From contig LT907983.1 in NCBI GenBank assembly GCA_900230115.1, positions 2,294,001 through 2,358,000 on the forward strand: a stretch of 64,000 bases of DNA. The letters run 5' to 3'. A model generated the notes under the pieces. It saw nothing but the letters and a program-made list of their open reading frames with translations, ran no database searches and was not told the origin of the DNA. Origin of the DNA: Spirosomataceae bacterium TFI 002. Its GTDB lineage: Bacteria > Bacteroidota > Bacteroidia > Cytophagales > Spirosomataceae. The translations under genes were made by a program, and so were the position numbers. Position 1 is the stretch's first letter; each line of letters starts with the position of its first letter. Positions 35,810 to 44,032 of the stretch are shown here, piece after piece.

Positions 35810-36706
35810 TCAGCTGCTTTTATATGAAATAAGCACGCCGCTGACAATAACCAAAATTATTCCAAAGAAACTAAGAATCCCGAGTGAAGGATCTCCTAAG
35901 AGAATTCCAAAGAAAACGCTAAAGACAATGTTACTAAAACCTACTGCGGATATGGGACCTGCTTTACCGTAAGTAAATGCACGAGTAAGAAATATTTGCC
36001 CAATAAGTGCCGCAATACCCAGCAATACAATCCAAAACCACTGAAAGCCCTGTGGCATTTTGAAAATACCTATCATAAAGTCTAACTCAGGAATAACATG
36101 GTAATTCCCTATCCACAATGAAATGATTGGTAGCACAATTCCACTCAACATAAAAGAAAGCACAATGCTCCGTCTGTCATATATTTTACTCAATTCCCTG
36201 ATACTGAGATAGGCCAAAGCAGTAAGTAAGGCATTGAAAATTCCTATGGTATGGCTTTTGACACCAATAGTTCCGGCACTTATTTGAGGCAAAAAGATGA
36301 GACAAATTCCTCCAAAACCAAGGAGAATTGCAGCCCATTCTTTCGCAATAAGTTTTTCGCCCAATATCAAAAATGAAAGAACTGCTATAAAAATAGGATA
36401 GGTTTGTTGGTACGCAATAGCCTCAGCAAGCCCAATTTTAGAAATACTATAAAAGAAAGTATACAAGGCAACTGTACCTATCACTCCTCTAAAAATCAAA
36501 AGGAAGGGTCTCCCTCCTATTTGCACCAAAGGTTTTTTTAAAACTGAGCCTGCAATAAATACTACGCCAATGAGGTTTCTAAAAAAAACAAGTTCGATGG
36601 TATTGATGTCTTTGCCTAATATTCTCGTGCAAGCTCCCACTAAGGAAAAGCAGAAAGAGGCAATAAGCATGGATATTATTCCTTTTTTAAGGTCTTGAGG
36701 GCTCAT
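35810..36706 (-). CDS. EamA/DMT family permease
   Basis: The 298-residue protein has ten hydrophobic helices arranged as two EamA repeats (about 1-145 and 150-298). Recognisable blocks are NTIELVFFRNLIGVVFIAG, AYQQTYPIFIAVLSFLILGEKLIAKEWAAILLGFGGICLIF, and AFTYGKAGPISAVGFSNIVFSVFFG in the second repeat. Members export or import amino acids, nucleotides or drugs; the substrate is not predictable. It is divergent from the SGNH esterase gene. Confidence 0.92.
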   Translation of the reverse strand: MSPQDLKKGIISMLIASFCFSLVGACTRILGKDINTIELVFFRNLIGVVFIAGSVLKKPLVQIGGRPFLLIFRGVIGTVALYTFFYSISKIGLAEAIAYQQTYPIFIAVLSFLILGEKLIAKEWAAILLGFGGICLIFLPQISAGTIGVKSHTIGIFNALLTALAYLSIRELSKIYDRRSIVLSFMLSGIVLPIISLWIGNYHVIPELDFMIGIFKMPQGFQWFWIVLLGIAALIGQIFLTRAFTYGKAGPISAVGFSNIVFSVFFGILLGDPSLGILSFFGIILVIVSGVLISYKSS

Positions 36707-36773
36707 ATTTCGACACGAAATTACCGATAAATGGTTTTAGACCTACCAATTAGTTAATGATTTGACCAAAACG

Positions 36774-36781
36774 TATCTTTG
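36774..36781 (+). promoter_or_regulatory. -7 promoter element for the SGNH esterase gene
   Basis: TATCTTTG matches TAnnTTTG exactly. Transcription would begin about 36787, downstream of the TTG at 36779, so translation must start later, which supports the TTG at 36803. Confidence 0.5.
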
Positions 36782-36802
36782 AACACACATAAAAAGGCTA
36801 AT

Positions 36803-38707
36803 TTGAAAAAGTTAATCGTTTACTTAATTCTCTTGATTCCAAGTTTTGCTTCAAGTCAAATAACCATCGACTTTCCTCGCGAAAGAATGACCTATCAGCG
36901 AGACAACAACAACGAAGCAAAAATCTATATTTCGGGAAACTTCTCTGCAGAGTACGATAGTATTCGAGCACGGGTAGTATCAAGAGTCTCGGGACAAGGC
37001 ATAGATACCGATTGGAAAAAAATAGCTGTGAGAGACGGCAAGCCGTACTTTTCGGGAGAAATTACCGCAACAGGTGGTTGGTATAACTTACAAGTGGTAG
37101 CATTTAAAAATGGCTCATCCGTGGATTTTGTAACGGTAAGGCGAGTTGGAGTTGGCGAAGTATTCGCTATTGCAGGTCAATCAAATTCTTCTGGAACCAC
37201 AAGTGGAACAAGTAATAAAATGTATGTAGCTGGGGCTGGTTACGGAATTGACACCGATGAAGATCGTTGTAATGTAATGCACTACTCCAACAAGACGAAT
37301 GAATTCAATAGATTCCCAATTGGCTACAGCCAAATGTCTGGTGCTAGTGTTGGGAACGACTCCATATTTATTGGCCCTTTTCAAATGGCATCTTGGTGCT
37401 GGGGAGTGTTTGCCGAGTCTCTAGTAAATACCTTAAACGTACCGGTGATGATATATGGTGCAGGCTTTGGAGGAACGAGTGTATTATGGTGGAAAGAGTC
37501 AGCCAATGGAGAAAACCTTACTAATCCTGCTTTTTTTGTAAAGCAAGAATACAATCATCCTTATGGGGCATTGGGAGGAGTTGTTAAGTATTATGCATCA
37601 CTCACAGGCTTAAGAGCAGTGTTATGGCACCAAGGTGAAGGAGACCCTAACATGTCCGCCGGTGACTACAAATATAACCTCGAACAAGTAATTGCAAAGA
37701 CAAGGCAGCAAATAGAATCACCTACCCTTGCTTGGATGGTTGCAAGGGCTTCTTATTCAGGTCAAACACACTCCAATATTATTTCAGGCCAAAACCAAGT
37801 GATTGCTGCCGATGCGAATGTATTTGACGGTCCTGAGACAGATGCCTTAACAGGAAGCACATACAGAACTGATAATTTACATTTAGATACTCAACAAGCA
37901 TTTGTAGAACACGGGGGGTTGTGGCATTCAAAAATAACAACAAGCAACTTCTTGACTGCTTCCAATCCAGTAATGGCAGAGCCCTTTATAGATTTAACTT
38001 TTACGTGCAATAATTCCAATCCTAGTCAGCCAATTATGCTAAGTACCAATGTCAGTGGTGAATATGGCTGGTCAAACAGAATTAACACGCCCTCTGAGTC
38101 TATTGGCTATGTAAGCGACTATGGCCAAAATTATTCTATCATTCCTAATAGCTCATACCTACGTCTAAATTGGACCTACGATAGTACAAGTTCTATCACT
38201 GTAGCACCTGGCAAATATGCCCTCAATGTAGAAAAAGCAAGTGGAAAAAGACTTTTCAGCCCATATGTAGACCTCTCAGCCCTTAGTGTTCCCCTTATAA
38301 GTGTCACAAGTAGTGCCACACAAGTAAGACCAAATGAGAGCGTAACTCTTACAGCTAGTTCGTGCAACGGCATATTTTCTTGGAGCAATAATGCTACAGA
38401 AAACCCTATTCAGCCAGTTATTGCAACAAATACTAGTTTCACAGCCCAGTGCAAAAACTTGCATTGCATAAATACCAACACAGTTAATATCGTCGCATCC
38501 TCATGTTTCGCTGGTGCATTAAGTTTGACCGGTGGAGTCAATTCAACAGAGCCACCTTACAAGTCAAAAGACCTTGTAAACAGCATACAACAAATATCAA
38601 CTGGCGGGAAAATTGACTATTCTGCCAAAAAATCAATTGTATTAAACCCAGGCTTTAAAGCCGACCAAGGAAGTACTTTTACGAGCAAAATAGAGGATTG
38701 TAATTGA
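36803..38707 (+). CDS. Secreted SGNH/SASA-like esterase with C-terminal Ig-like and 3-coathanger domains
   Basis: There is no ATG before the mature domain; the TTG at 36803 is chosen because it directly opens a signal peptide (KKLIVYLILLIPSFASSQ) and lies after the likely transcription start, giving 634 residues. The catalytic serine is in AIAGQSNSSG and the block VLWHQGEGDPN matches the SASA family; DNLHLDTQQ near residue 370 holds the likely catalytic histidine. The central part is a beta-rich module (about 410-500), followed by an Ig-like domain (VTLTASSCNGIFSWSNN). The last 60 residues (LNPGFKADQGSTFTSKIEDCN) match the 3-coathanger stack domain common in Bacteroidota secreted proteins. 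It probably acts on acetylated polysaccharide. Confidence 0.82.
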   Translation: MKKLIVYLILLIPSFASSQITIDFPRERMTYQRDNNNEAKIYISGNFSAEYDSIRARVVSRVSGQGIDTDWKKIAVRDGKPYFSGEITATGGWYNLQVVAFKNGSSVDFVTVRRVGVGEVFAIAGQSNSSGTTSGTSNKMYVAGAGYGIDTDEDRCNVMHYSNKTNEFNRFPIGYSQMSGASVGNDSIFIGPFQMASWCWGVFAESLVNTLNVPVMIYGAGFGGTSVLWWKESANGENLTNPAFFVKQEYNHPYGALGGVVKYYASLTGLRAVLWHQGEGDPNMSAGDYKYNLEQVIAKTRQQIESPTLAWMVARASYSGQTHSNIISGQNQVIAADANVFDGPETDALTGSTYRTDNLHLDTQQAFVEHGGLWHSKITTSNFLTASNPVMAEPFIDLTFTCNNSNPSQPIMLSTNVSGEYGWSNRINTPSESIGYVSDYGQNYSIIPNSSYLRLNWTYDSTSSITVAPGKYALNVEKASGKRLFSPYVDLSALSVPLISVTSSATQVRPNESVTLTASSCNGIFSWSNNATENPIQPVIATNTSFTAQCKNLHCINTNTVNIVASSCFAGALSLTGGVNSTEPPYKSKDLVNSIQQISTGGKIDYSAKKSIVLNPGFKADQGSTFTSKIEDCN

Positions 38708-38750
38708 TGAGAATTTAATAGGCCTAAAATGCCATTCTAATAATTCTCAT
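38707..38750 (+). terminator. Hairpin just after the SGNH esterase gene
   Basis: ATGAGAATT (38707-38715) and AATTCTCAT (38742-38750) form a 9-bp stem with a 26-nt loop. There is no clear T-tract. Confidence 0.4.
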
Positions 38751-39159
38751 TGCTTATTCAAAGAGCGAAATCGCATTTATCGTCCCCTTAAGGATTCTTT
38801 AGAACTCTGAAGAATCTATTGTCAAGTTCCATAAATACTTAGATTGTCAGACGATCAGTCGGACTTGTGTTAAAGGAAGAATAAGAAAAGGATAAAGGTT
38901 AATTGCTAGTAGAGACCACGTCTGACTCTGGTCCGACGATACGCTTTGTTGCATTTGGACAGTCGCCAAAAGATGTATCAAAAAACTTTGGGCTGTGCAT
39001 TGCAAATGTGAGCAGTATTCAGGAAGTTCCTTGGGAAAAACAAATGAACTCTAACTCTTTTGGTTGAGATAAAAGTATGTTTGTAGTTAAAATGGCGAAG
39101 CTTCTACAAACTGTTGGTGAATCAATAATTGATTTTCACTTGAAATAAAATGATAAGAA
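38751..39159. other. Intergenic island with four GTCNGAC sites and no gene
   Basis: No credible coding frame. Four copies of the palindromic heptamer GTCNGAC occur at 38846 (A), 38858 (G), 38920 (T) and 38931 (C), in two close pairs spaced 12 and 11 bp. A -7-like TATGTTTG at 39076-39083 may serve the next gene. The rest is low-complexity AT-rich DNA. Confidence 0.5.
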
Positions 39160-39618
39160 ATGTTGTCACAATTTTTTAGATCAAGTAGACAAAAAATCTA
39201 CTCATATATCTCGAACAACTACAAATTTATTTTGATAATCTTTGCTCTTTTCTTAATATTTCAAATTGTAGAATTTGGGCAAGGAGAGAGAATAAGTAAA
39301 AGATTACAAGATTGTAGTTATGTTTCGGTTCTTACGCCAATTAGAATGCCTGATACACATTCTGTCTTTTTTAATTATGAATATCAAGGAAAAAAAAACA
39401 AAGGTTATACAATTGTAGGTGCGGAAGATGTCGGTTATTTATATACTAAAACTGAAATACTACACTCAAGATTTTTTGTTCGCATATCCTGTTTTAACCC
39501 TAAAATGTTTAGCGTGGTTTGGGATATAAAAGTTCCAGATTCACTTACTTTTGTTCCAAAGAACGGTTGGGATAAAATACCTTATGGGTTAGATAAAACT
39601 GTTGATATATCCAAGTAA
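39160..39618 (+). CDS. Hypothetical single-pass membrane protein
   Basis: The 152-residue protein has a basic N-terminus, one transmembrane helix (FILIIFALFLIFQIVEF, about 23-39), and an external domain with several cysteines and aromatic residues, FFNYEYQGKKNKGYTIVGAEDVGYLYTKTEILHSRFFVRISCFNPKMFSVV in parts. No family was recognised. The external domain style and the neighbouring gene debris resemble accessory immunity-type genes, but this is a weak inference. Confidence 0.6.
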   Translation: MLSQFFRSSRQKIYSYISNNYKFILIIFALFLIFQIVEFGQGERISKRLQDCSYVSVLTPIRMPDTHSVFFNYEYQGKKNKGYTIVGAEDVGYLYTKTEILHSRFFVRISCFNPKMFSVVWDIKVPDSLTFVPKNGWDKIPYGLDKTVDISK

Positions 39619-39631
39619 CAATTAGGATTAA

Positions 39632-39809
39632 ACGGGAAGATTTCTGCGTTACACATCTGGTCGAGCATTTGTACGAGGTGTTGCGAATATATAAACCTAT
39701 TGCTGGTGGAAGCAAGAAAGATGGTAATATAGCAGAATCCACATGGAACGGAATAGTTAAAGCTTGGGATGAATTGGTTAATTATTTAGACGATAAGGTA
39801 GATAATTAA
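39632..39809 (+). pseudogene. Frameshifted remnant of an unidentified gene
   Basis: Two overlapping frames give coherent short peptides: GRFLRYTSGRAFVRGVANI in the first and KPIAGGSKKDGNIAESTWNGIVKAWDELVNYLDDKVDN, ending at a TAA 39807-39809, in the second. A frameshift near 39690 would join them. There is no start codon and stops lie just upstream. The first peptide recalls C-terminal parts of large secreted repeat or toxin proteins, but this is only an impression. Confidence 0.35.
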
Positions 39810-39833
39810 ATTATGTCTTAAAAAACATTCGAT

Positions 39834-39983
39834 TTGGTTCTAACGTTAAGTTTGTTAGCCGTATCAATAATCCTTTTATTAATAATTAGATTAGAGACTC
39901 GGAAGGAAGAGTTGTCAACACAAAAAATATGTGGAGTGTACAGAGTTTTATTGGTAAAATTTCGCTTCTCACTTATTCCTTGA
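39834..39983 (+). CDS. Possible small membrane protein (49 residues, TTG start)
   Basis: From TTG 39834 to TGA 39981-39983 a 49-residue frame encodes a hydrophobic helix (VLTLSLLAVSIILLLIIRL) followed by a charged tail (ETRKEELSTQ). No ribosome-binding site was identified and there is no ATG, so it could be a degraded gene. Confidence 0.25.
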   Translation: MVLTLSLLAVSIILLLIIRLETRKEELSTQKICGVYRVLLVKFRFSLIP

Positions 39984-40016
39984 TTCGGGCGAACGTAAAA
40001 ATTAAATTATTTTCAA

Positions 40017-40661
40017 ATGTTGAAAATAAAACTAGCCTTAGTGCTAATGTCCAGTTGTAGTTTTTTTTTCACTTCCTGTAGTTTTGAGAGGAAAAGGGAG
40101 GAGAAGCTTGAATTAACTATTAAGGAGTATAAGGTAGATGAAAAAAAATGGAAAAAGCTTAAATTTGAGAATTTAACAATGATGGTTCCCTTTAATTGGA
40201 GCCCTCAAATTAATGTAGATAATTTAGATTCTACCCTTGTTGCAAAAATTAATACGGGTTGCAGTATAAATTCCCGCTTCAATGTTAATAGATATTCAGA
40301 AACCTTAATTGATAGTGGAGATGTTTTGGAAAACTATTCAAGTATTTATTATAATTCTGTAAAAGACAACTATGACAAAATAAATAATTACCGTGTTTAT
40401 AAGTTTAATTGGGAAGAACAAGCTACTGTTTCTGGTTTTTTTAGTGTAGAAAGCAAAGGTAAGTCAGTTGAAATTTACTCTTTTTTGACAATGAAAGATA
40501 AGTATGTGTATGATTTTACCTTTTTAGTTGATAAAGAGAATACATGCGACAAAGAAGTTTTTAATAAAGTAATTTACAATTCTAAATTGGAGAATATTAG
40601 TCTTCTCAAATCAACTAAGCCTCCTAAAAGTGTTATTCAACTAATATCTGATAAACCGTAA
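40017..40661 (+). CDS. Hypothetical lipoprotein
   Basis: The 214-residue protein has a lipoprotein signal with lipobox FTSC (Cys21). The mature part is Lys-, Asn- and aromatic-rich with short strands: MMVPFNWSPQINVDNLD, YRVYKFNWEEQATVSGFFSVESKGKSVEIYSFLTMKDKYVYDFTFLV in parts. The second half resembles the PsbP/MOG1-like fold seen in small secreted proteins, without a definite signature. It is more AT-rich than its surroundings, which fits an acquired accessory gene. Confidence 0.65.
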   Translation: MLKIKLALVLMSSCSFFFTSCSFERKREEKLELTIKEYKVDEKKWKKLKFENLTMMVPFNWSPQINVDNLDSTLVAKINTGCSINSRFNVNRYSETLIDSGDVLENYSSIYYNSVKDNYDKINNYRVYKFNWEEQATVSGFFSVESKGKSVEIYSFLTMKDKYVYDFTFLVDKENTCDKEVFNKVIYNSKLENISLLKSTKPPKSVIQLISDKP

Positions 40662-41138
40662 ATTTACTAAGGCAACAATGCTCACCCTCGCTCTGCTAAG
40701 TCTTTTTGTTTATGTTGTGGTGTTACTAAGTCTTCCGCATAGGCGGAACAAGTTTTGACCGGTCTTTCCATACAAACACTTCTATAAAAAAATCGTACCA
40801 AATTGTTTAGAAAATTTCAATATACGAGCTTATATTTGGCTTTCAATCCCCAGCTCTACGATGATAGTACCATCGTTGGGGCGACTGTAAGCTCTTAGCA
40901 GGTCACTTCCACATAATATTGAAGCCAAAAGGTTTATTATAACGCAGTATTTGCACTTAGAGGAAGAATTTTGTGTAATGCCTTGTGCTCGTGATAAAGC
41001 ATAAATATCTCTCAACTGAAAAATATCATTTAGAGATTGAAGAATGCTTAAAAATTTGAACGGTAGTGTTAATCGGGCCGGAGGCCATAAAACGCCTCCC
41101 CAAAGCTTCAAGCTTTGGGGAGCGGTTTAAAAAGTGCC
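40662..41138. other. 477-bp intergenic region with hairpins, no supported gene
   Basis: It holds the hairpin TTCCGC-atag-GCGGAA (40733-40748), the palindrome GACCGGTC (about 40757-40764), and the two-hairpin element at 41076-41125. A 93-residue minus-strand frame (40830-41111) runs through the repeat and is not convincing. Confidence 0.5.
41076..41125. repeat. Two-hairpin repeat element, copy A
   Basis: GGCCGGAGGCC (41076-41086), a 9-nt spacer, then the perfect palindrome CTCCCCAAAGCTT-C-AAGCTTTGGGGAG (41096-41122) and CGG. The same two-part layout occurs at 49858-49899 and, inverted, at 50900-50942. It lies 13 bp after the reductase gene and may also act as its terminator. Confidence 0.65.
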
Positions 41139-42200
41139 CTACTCAATCTCAATCACCACACCAGCACTTGCAGGATGAGCGACACAGGTAAGTACTAGGC
41201 CATCTTTCAATTCATTCTCGGTGAGGCCGTCTTCTTCGTCAAGTTTAACTTTTCCGCTAGTACATTTTCCAAGACATGCCGTGCACATTCCTGCTTGGCA
41301 AGAGTATGGTAAGTCTATATCGAGCTCAAGTGCCGCTTCTAAGATAGTTTGATGCGGCTTCACTAAGAAGTTGTGCTCCTCACCTTCGTAAAACACCTTC
41401 ACTGTTTGTTCTTTCAGGCTCTCATCTGTGTCGTCTGCAGCAAGATCCTCATCCAACATTGGTGCATTGAAATGCTCTCTGTGAACCTGATCTGGCCCTA
41501 GGTTATATATTTTGAATACTTTCTCCATCTCGTCCATCATTCCCTCAGGACCACAGAGATAGAAGATTTCGTCTTTGAAGTGAACATCGTGCTCTTCCTT
41601 TAAGAATAAAACCGCATTGGCTTGGTGAATACGTCCACGTTCTCTTGCCCAGTCTTTGGGTGCTTGGCTTAGGATATGAGTGACATTGAATCGACCCATG
41701 TACACACGCTCCATTTCGAGTAATTCCTCCCAAAAAATGATGCTCTCAGGATTTCTATTTCCATACAGCATGGTAACCTTTGACTTAGGCTCCATTTTTA
41801 ATGCTGATTTTGCAATGGACATAAGTGGCGTAACTCCACTTCCAGCTCCAATAAGCACAATATGTCTTTCTTTTTCGGCATCAGGCTCAAATACAAACCT
41901 ACCCATAGGCTCAATCACCTCTATAAAGTCGCCTTTCTTCACTTCATCGAGCAAATAATTAGAAACCAATCCGCCTTTAACTCTTTTCACCGTCACTCCT
42001 ACAGAAGTATCTGTGTGAGGCGATGTAGACATAGAATAGCTACGGCGAACTTTCTTACCACCATCAGCAGGTACCATCAAGGTGATAAACTGCCCTGCTT
42101 TGTACTTTATCTGCTCACTCAGGGGATGCCAAAACTCAATTGTTACGGCATCTTCTGTTTCTTTTTTAACGTTTTTTACTTGAAGAAAATAGGTTTTCAT
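41139..42200 (-). CDS. Ferredoxin-type oxidoreductase with FAD, NAD(P) and [2Fe-2S] domains (PaaE-like)
   Basis: The 353-residue protein has an FAD-binding domain (RRSYSMSTSPHTD), an NAD-binding domain (HIVLIGAGSGVTPLMSIAKSAL and YLCGPEGMMDEMEKVF), and a C-terminal plant-type ferredoxin domain with CQAGMCTACLGKC and a distal Cys in LVLTCVAHP. This is the layout of PaaE and related reductases that pass electrons from NAD(P)H to an oxygenase. No paaABCD or other oxygenase genes are adjacent, so its partner is unknown. It is divergent from the carboxylesterase. Confidence 0.92.
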   Translation of the reverse strand: MKTYFLQVKNVKKETEDAVTIEFWHPLSEQIKYKAGQFITLMVPADGGKKVRRSYSMSTSPHTDTSVGVTVKRVKGGLVSNYLLDEVKKGDFIEVIEPMGRFVFEPDAEKERHIVLIGAGSGVTPLMSIAKSALKMEPKSKVTMLYGNRNPESIIFWEELLEMERVYMGRFNVTHILSQAPKDWARERGRIHQANAVLFLKEEHDVHFKDEIFYLCGPEGMMDEMEKVFKIYNLGPDQVHREHFNAPMLDEDLAADDTDESLKEQTVKVFYEGEEHNFLVKPHQTILEAALELDIDLPYSCQAGMCTACLGKCTSGKVKLDEEDGLTENELKDGLVLTCVAHPASAGVVIEIE

Positions 42201-42343
42201 TTATAGCAATTTGTATTCTAAATGGAGTCTGAGAATATTAACAAGGTTTGGGGTTTTTAGTTCTGGAGAAAAAAGAAGAAGAGTTTGATTTTTCATTAAT
42301 CTGATAAAATATAAAAGTCCCAAAACTTTAGATCCAATGCGAC

Positions 42344-42398
42344 CTTTGTCACAAAGAGGGGGTAAAATTCGCTATTTTTTGTAACAAAGCGGGGGGTA
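42344..42398. promoter_or_regulatory. Duplicated palindromic operator CTTTGTnACAAAG followed by G-run
   Basis: Site 1, CTTTGT-c-ACAAAG (42344-42356), is followed by A-GGGGG-TA. Site 2, TTTTGT-a-ACAAAG (42377-42389), is followed by C-GGGGGG-TA. Centres are 33 bp apart, about three helical turns. They lie in the 250-bp divergent region between the reductase and the carboxylesterase, 53-107 bp before the latter. Confidence 0.6.
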
Positions 42399-42450
42399 GT
42401 TGGCAATTTTATAAATTCACTAAGTTTACATTGATAAACAGCACAGCAGT

Positions 42451-43980
42451 ATGAACAAGTCTCTTACTTACACTCTTCTCATTATCTTTCTTGCTGCCAT
42501 ATCCACTTTTTCACAAGAAAATGTCGTAAAAACCGACAAAGGTTGGGTGGAAGGAATGGTAGAAAAGGACATTTTGACATTTAAAGGGATTCCTTTTGCC
42601 GCACCTCCCGTAGGAGAATTGAGATGGAAAAAACCAATTGAGCATGAGCCTTGGTCAGGAAAGCTAGAATGCAAAGAGTTTTCTGCTAGCCCAATTCAAA
42701 ACAAACCAACTCCCTTTTATTGTTGGTCCGAAGAGTTCATAGCACCACCTGAGCCTCTAAGTGAGGATTGTCTTTATCTAAACATTTGGACAAAAGGTAA
42801 CAAAGGTGGCCGCAAAAAACCTGTAGTAATGTGGATATATGGCGGCGGTTTTGTTAGTGGTTCAAGTGCTTGTAGTGTTTATGATGGCACAGCATATGCT
42901 GAGCAAGATGTTGTATTTGTTAGTATCAATTATAGAGTTGGCATATTCGGATTTTTGGCCCATCCTGAATTATCGGCCGAGTCAAATGGAGAAGCCTCTG
43001 GTAATTATGCTTTACTAGATCAAATTCAAGGACTAAAGTGGATTCAAAAAAATATTGACGCTTTTGGAGGAGACCCAAATAATGTCACAATAATTGGCCA
43101 ATCTGCAGGCTCTTTTTCAGTTCAGGCATTGGTTGCTTCTCCATTGGCAAAAGGATTATTTAATAAGGCAATTGGGCACAGTGGTGGCTTGTTAGGAACA
43201 GCAAGAGGTGTTTCATTAGCAGATGCAGAAGCAACTGGAAATGAGATTGTTGAAAAAATAGACGCTGGTAATATTTCACAATTAAGAGAACTAAGTGCTG
43301 AAGAACTTTTTAACAAATACAAAAAGGCAGGCTCTGCGAGAATGGCACCGGTATTGGATGGTTATGTTTTACCAAGCAACCTTGAAGAGCACTTTAAAGC
43401 TGGCCATCACAATGATGTCCCATTTATAACTGGCTGGGTAACTGGTGATGGTTCACTTGGCGATAGTTTCAAAATTACTCCCGAGCAATACAAAGAAAAT
43501 ATTGAGAAAAAGTACGGCGTAAACTCTAGCGAATATTTAAAGCAATTTCCAGGTAAAACTTTAAAAGAAGTTAAGAAATCAAGTGAAAAAGCTGGTATGA
43601 TAAACTTCGCAGTTAACACCGCCATGTTATGGTCTAAATACAATAAGTCTCCAAGCTACATTTACGAATTTGATCATGTACCAACCGACAAGCCTGACTT
43701 TCCAAATTACGGTGCTTTTCACACAGCAGATGTTCCTTTTGCTTTACATACTTTAAATAAATGGGACAGACCATGGCAAAAAAGTGACCTTGATATGGAA
43801 AATGCAATGTCGAGCTATTGGATAAACTTCATAAAAACAGGAAATCCGAATTCAAAAAACTTAGCCTCTTGGCCTGAGCATGGAACAAGTTCTAAAGCTG
43901 TGTTAATGCTAAAATCAACTATCGAAGCAAGAAACGAATATCTGCAACAGGAATTAGATCTGATTTATACTGAGAAATAA
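42451..43980 (+). CDS. Type-B carboxylesterase/lipase
   Basis: The 509-residue protein has a signal peptide (MNKSLTYTLLIIFLAAISTFSQ) and the alpha/beta-hydrolase family signatures: GIPFAAPPVGELRWKKP, the oxyanion loop WIYGGGFVSGSS, the nucleophile Ser218 in IIGQSAGSFS, and His424 in YGAFHTADVPFAL. The domain is complete. It is probably exported to the periplasm and cleaves carboxyl esters of unknown identity. Two palindromic sites upstream suggest regulated expression. Confidence 0.94.
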   Translation: MNKSLTYTLLIIFLAAISTFSQENVVKTDKGWVEGMVEKDILTFKGIPFAAPPVGELRWKKPIEHEPWSGKLECKEFSASPIQNKPTPFYCWSEEFIAPPEPLSEDCLYLNIWTKGNKGGRKKPVVMWIYGGGFVSGSSACSVYDGTAYAEQDVVFVSINYRVGIFGFLAHPELSAESNGEASGNYALLDQIQGLKWIQKNIDAFGGDPNNVTIIGQSAGSFSVQALVASPLAKGLFNKAIGHSGGLLGTARGVSLADAEATGNEIVEKIDAGNISQLRELSAEELFNKYKKAGSARMAPVLDGYVLPSNLEEHFKAGHHNDVPFITGWVTGDGSLGDSFKITPEQYKENIEKKYGVNSSEYLKQFPGKTLKEVKKSSEKAGMINFAVNTAMLWSKYNKSPSYIYEFDHVPTDKPDFPNYGAFHTADVPFALHTLNKWDRPWQKSDLDMENAMSSYWINFIKTGNPNSKNLASWPEHGTSSKAVLMLKSTIEARNEYLQQELDLIYTEK

Positions 43981-44032
43981 GGTGAATATTCAATCATTTC
44001 ATGGTTTCAGTTTCTTTCCAATTTGTTTTTAG

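Noticed and set aside
40830-41111. 93-residue minus-strand open frame
   Set aside because: It runs through the repeat element, has no recognisable domain or start signal, and its composition is not protein-like at the start.
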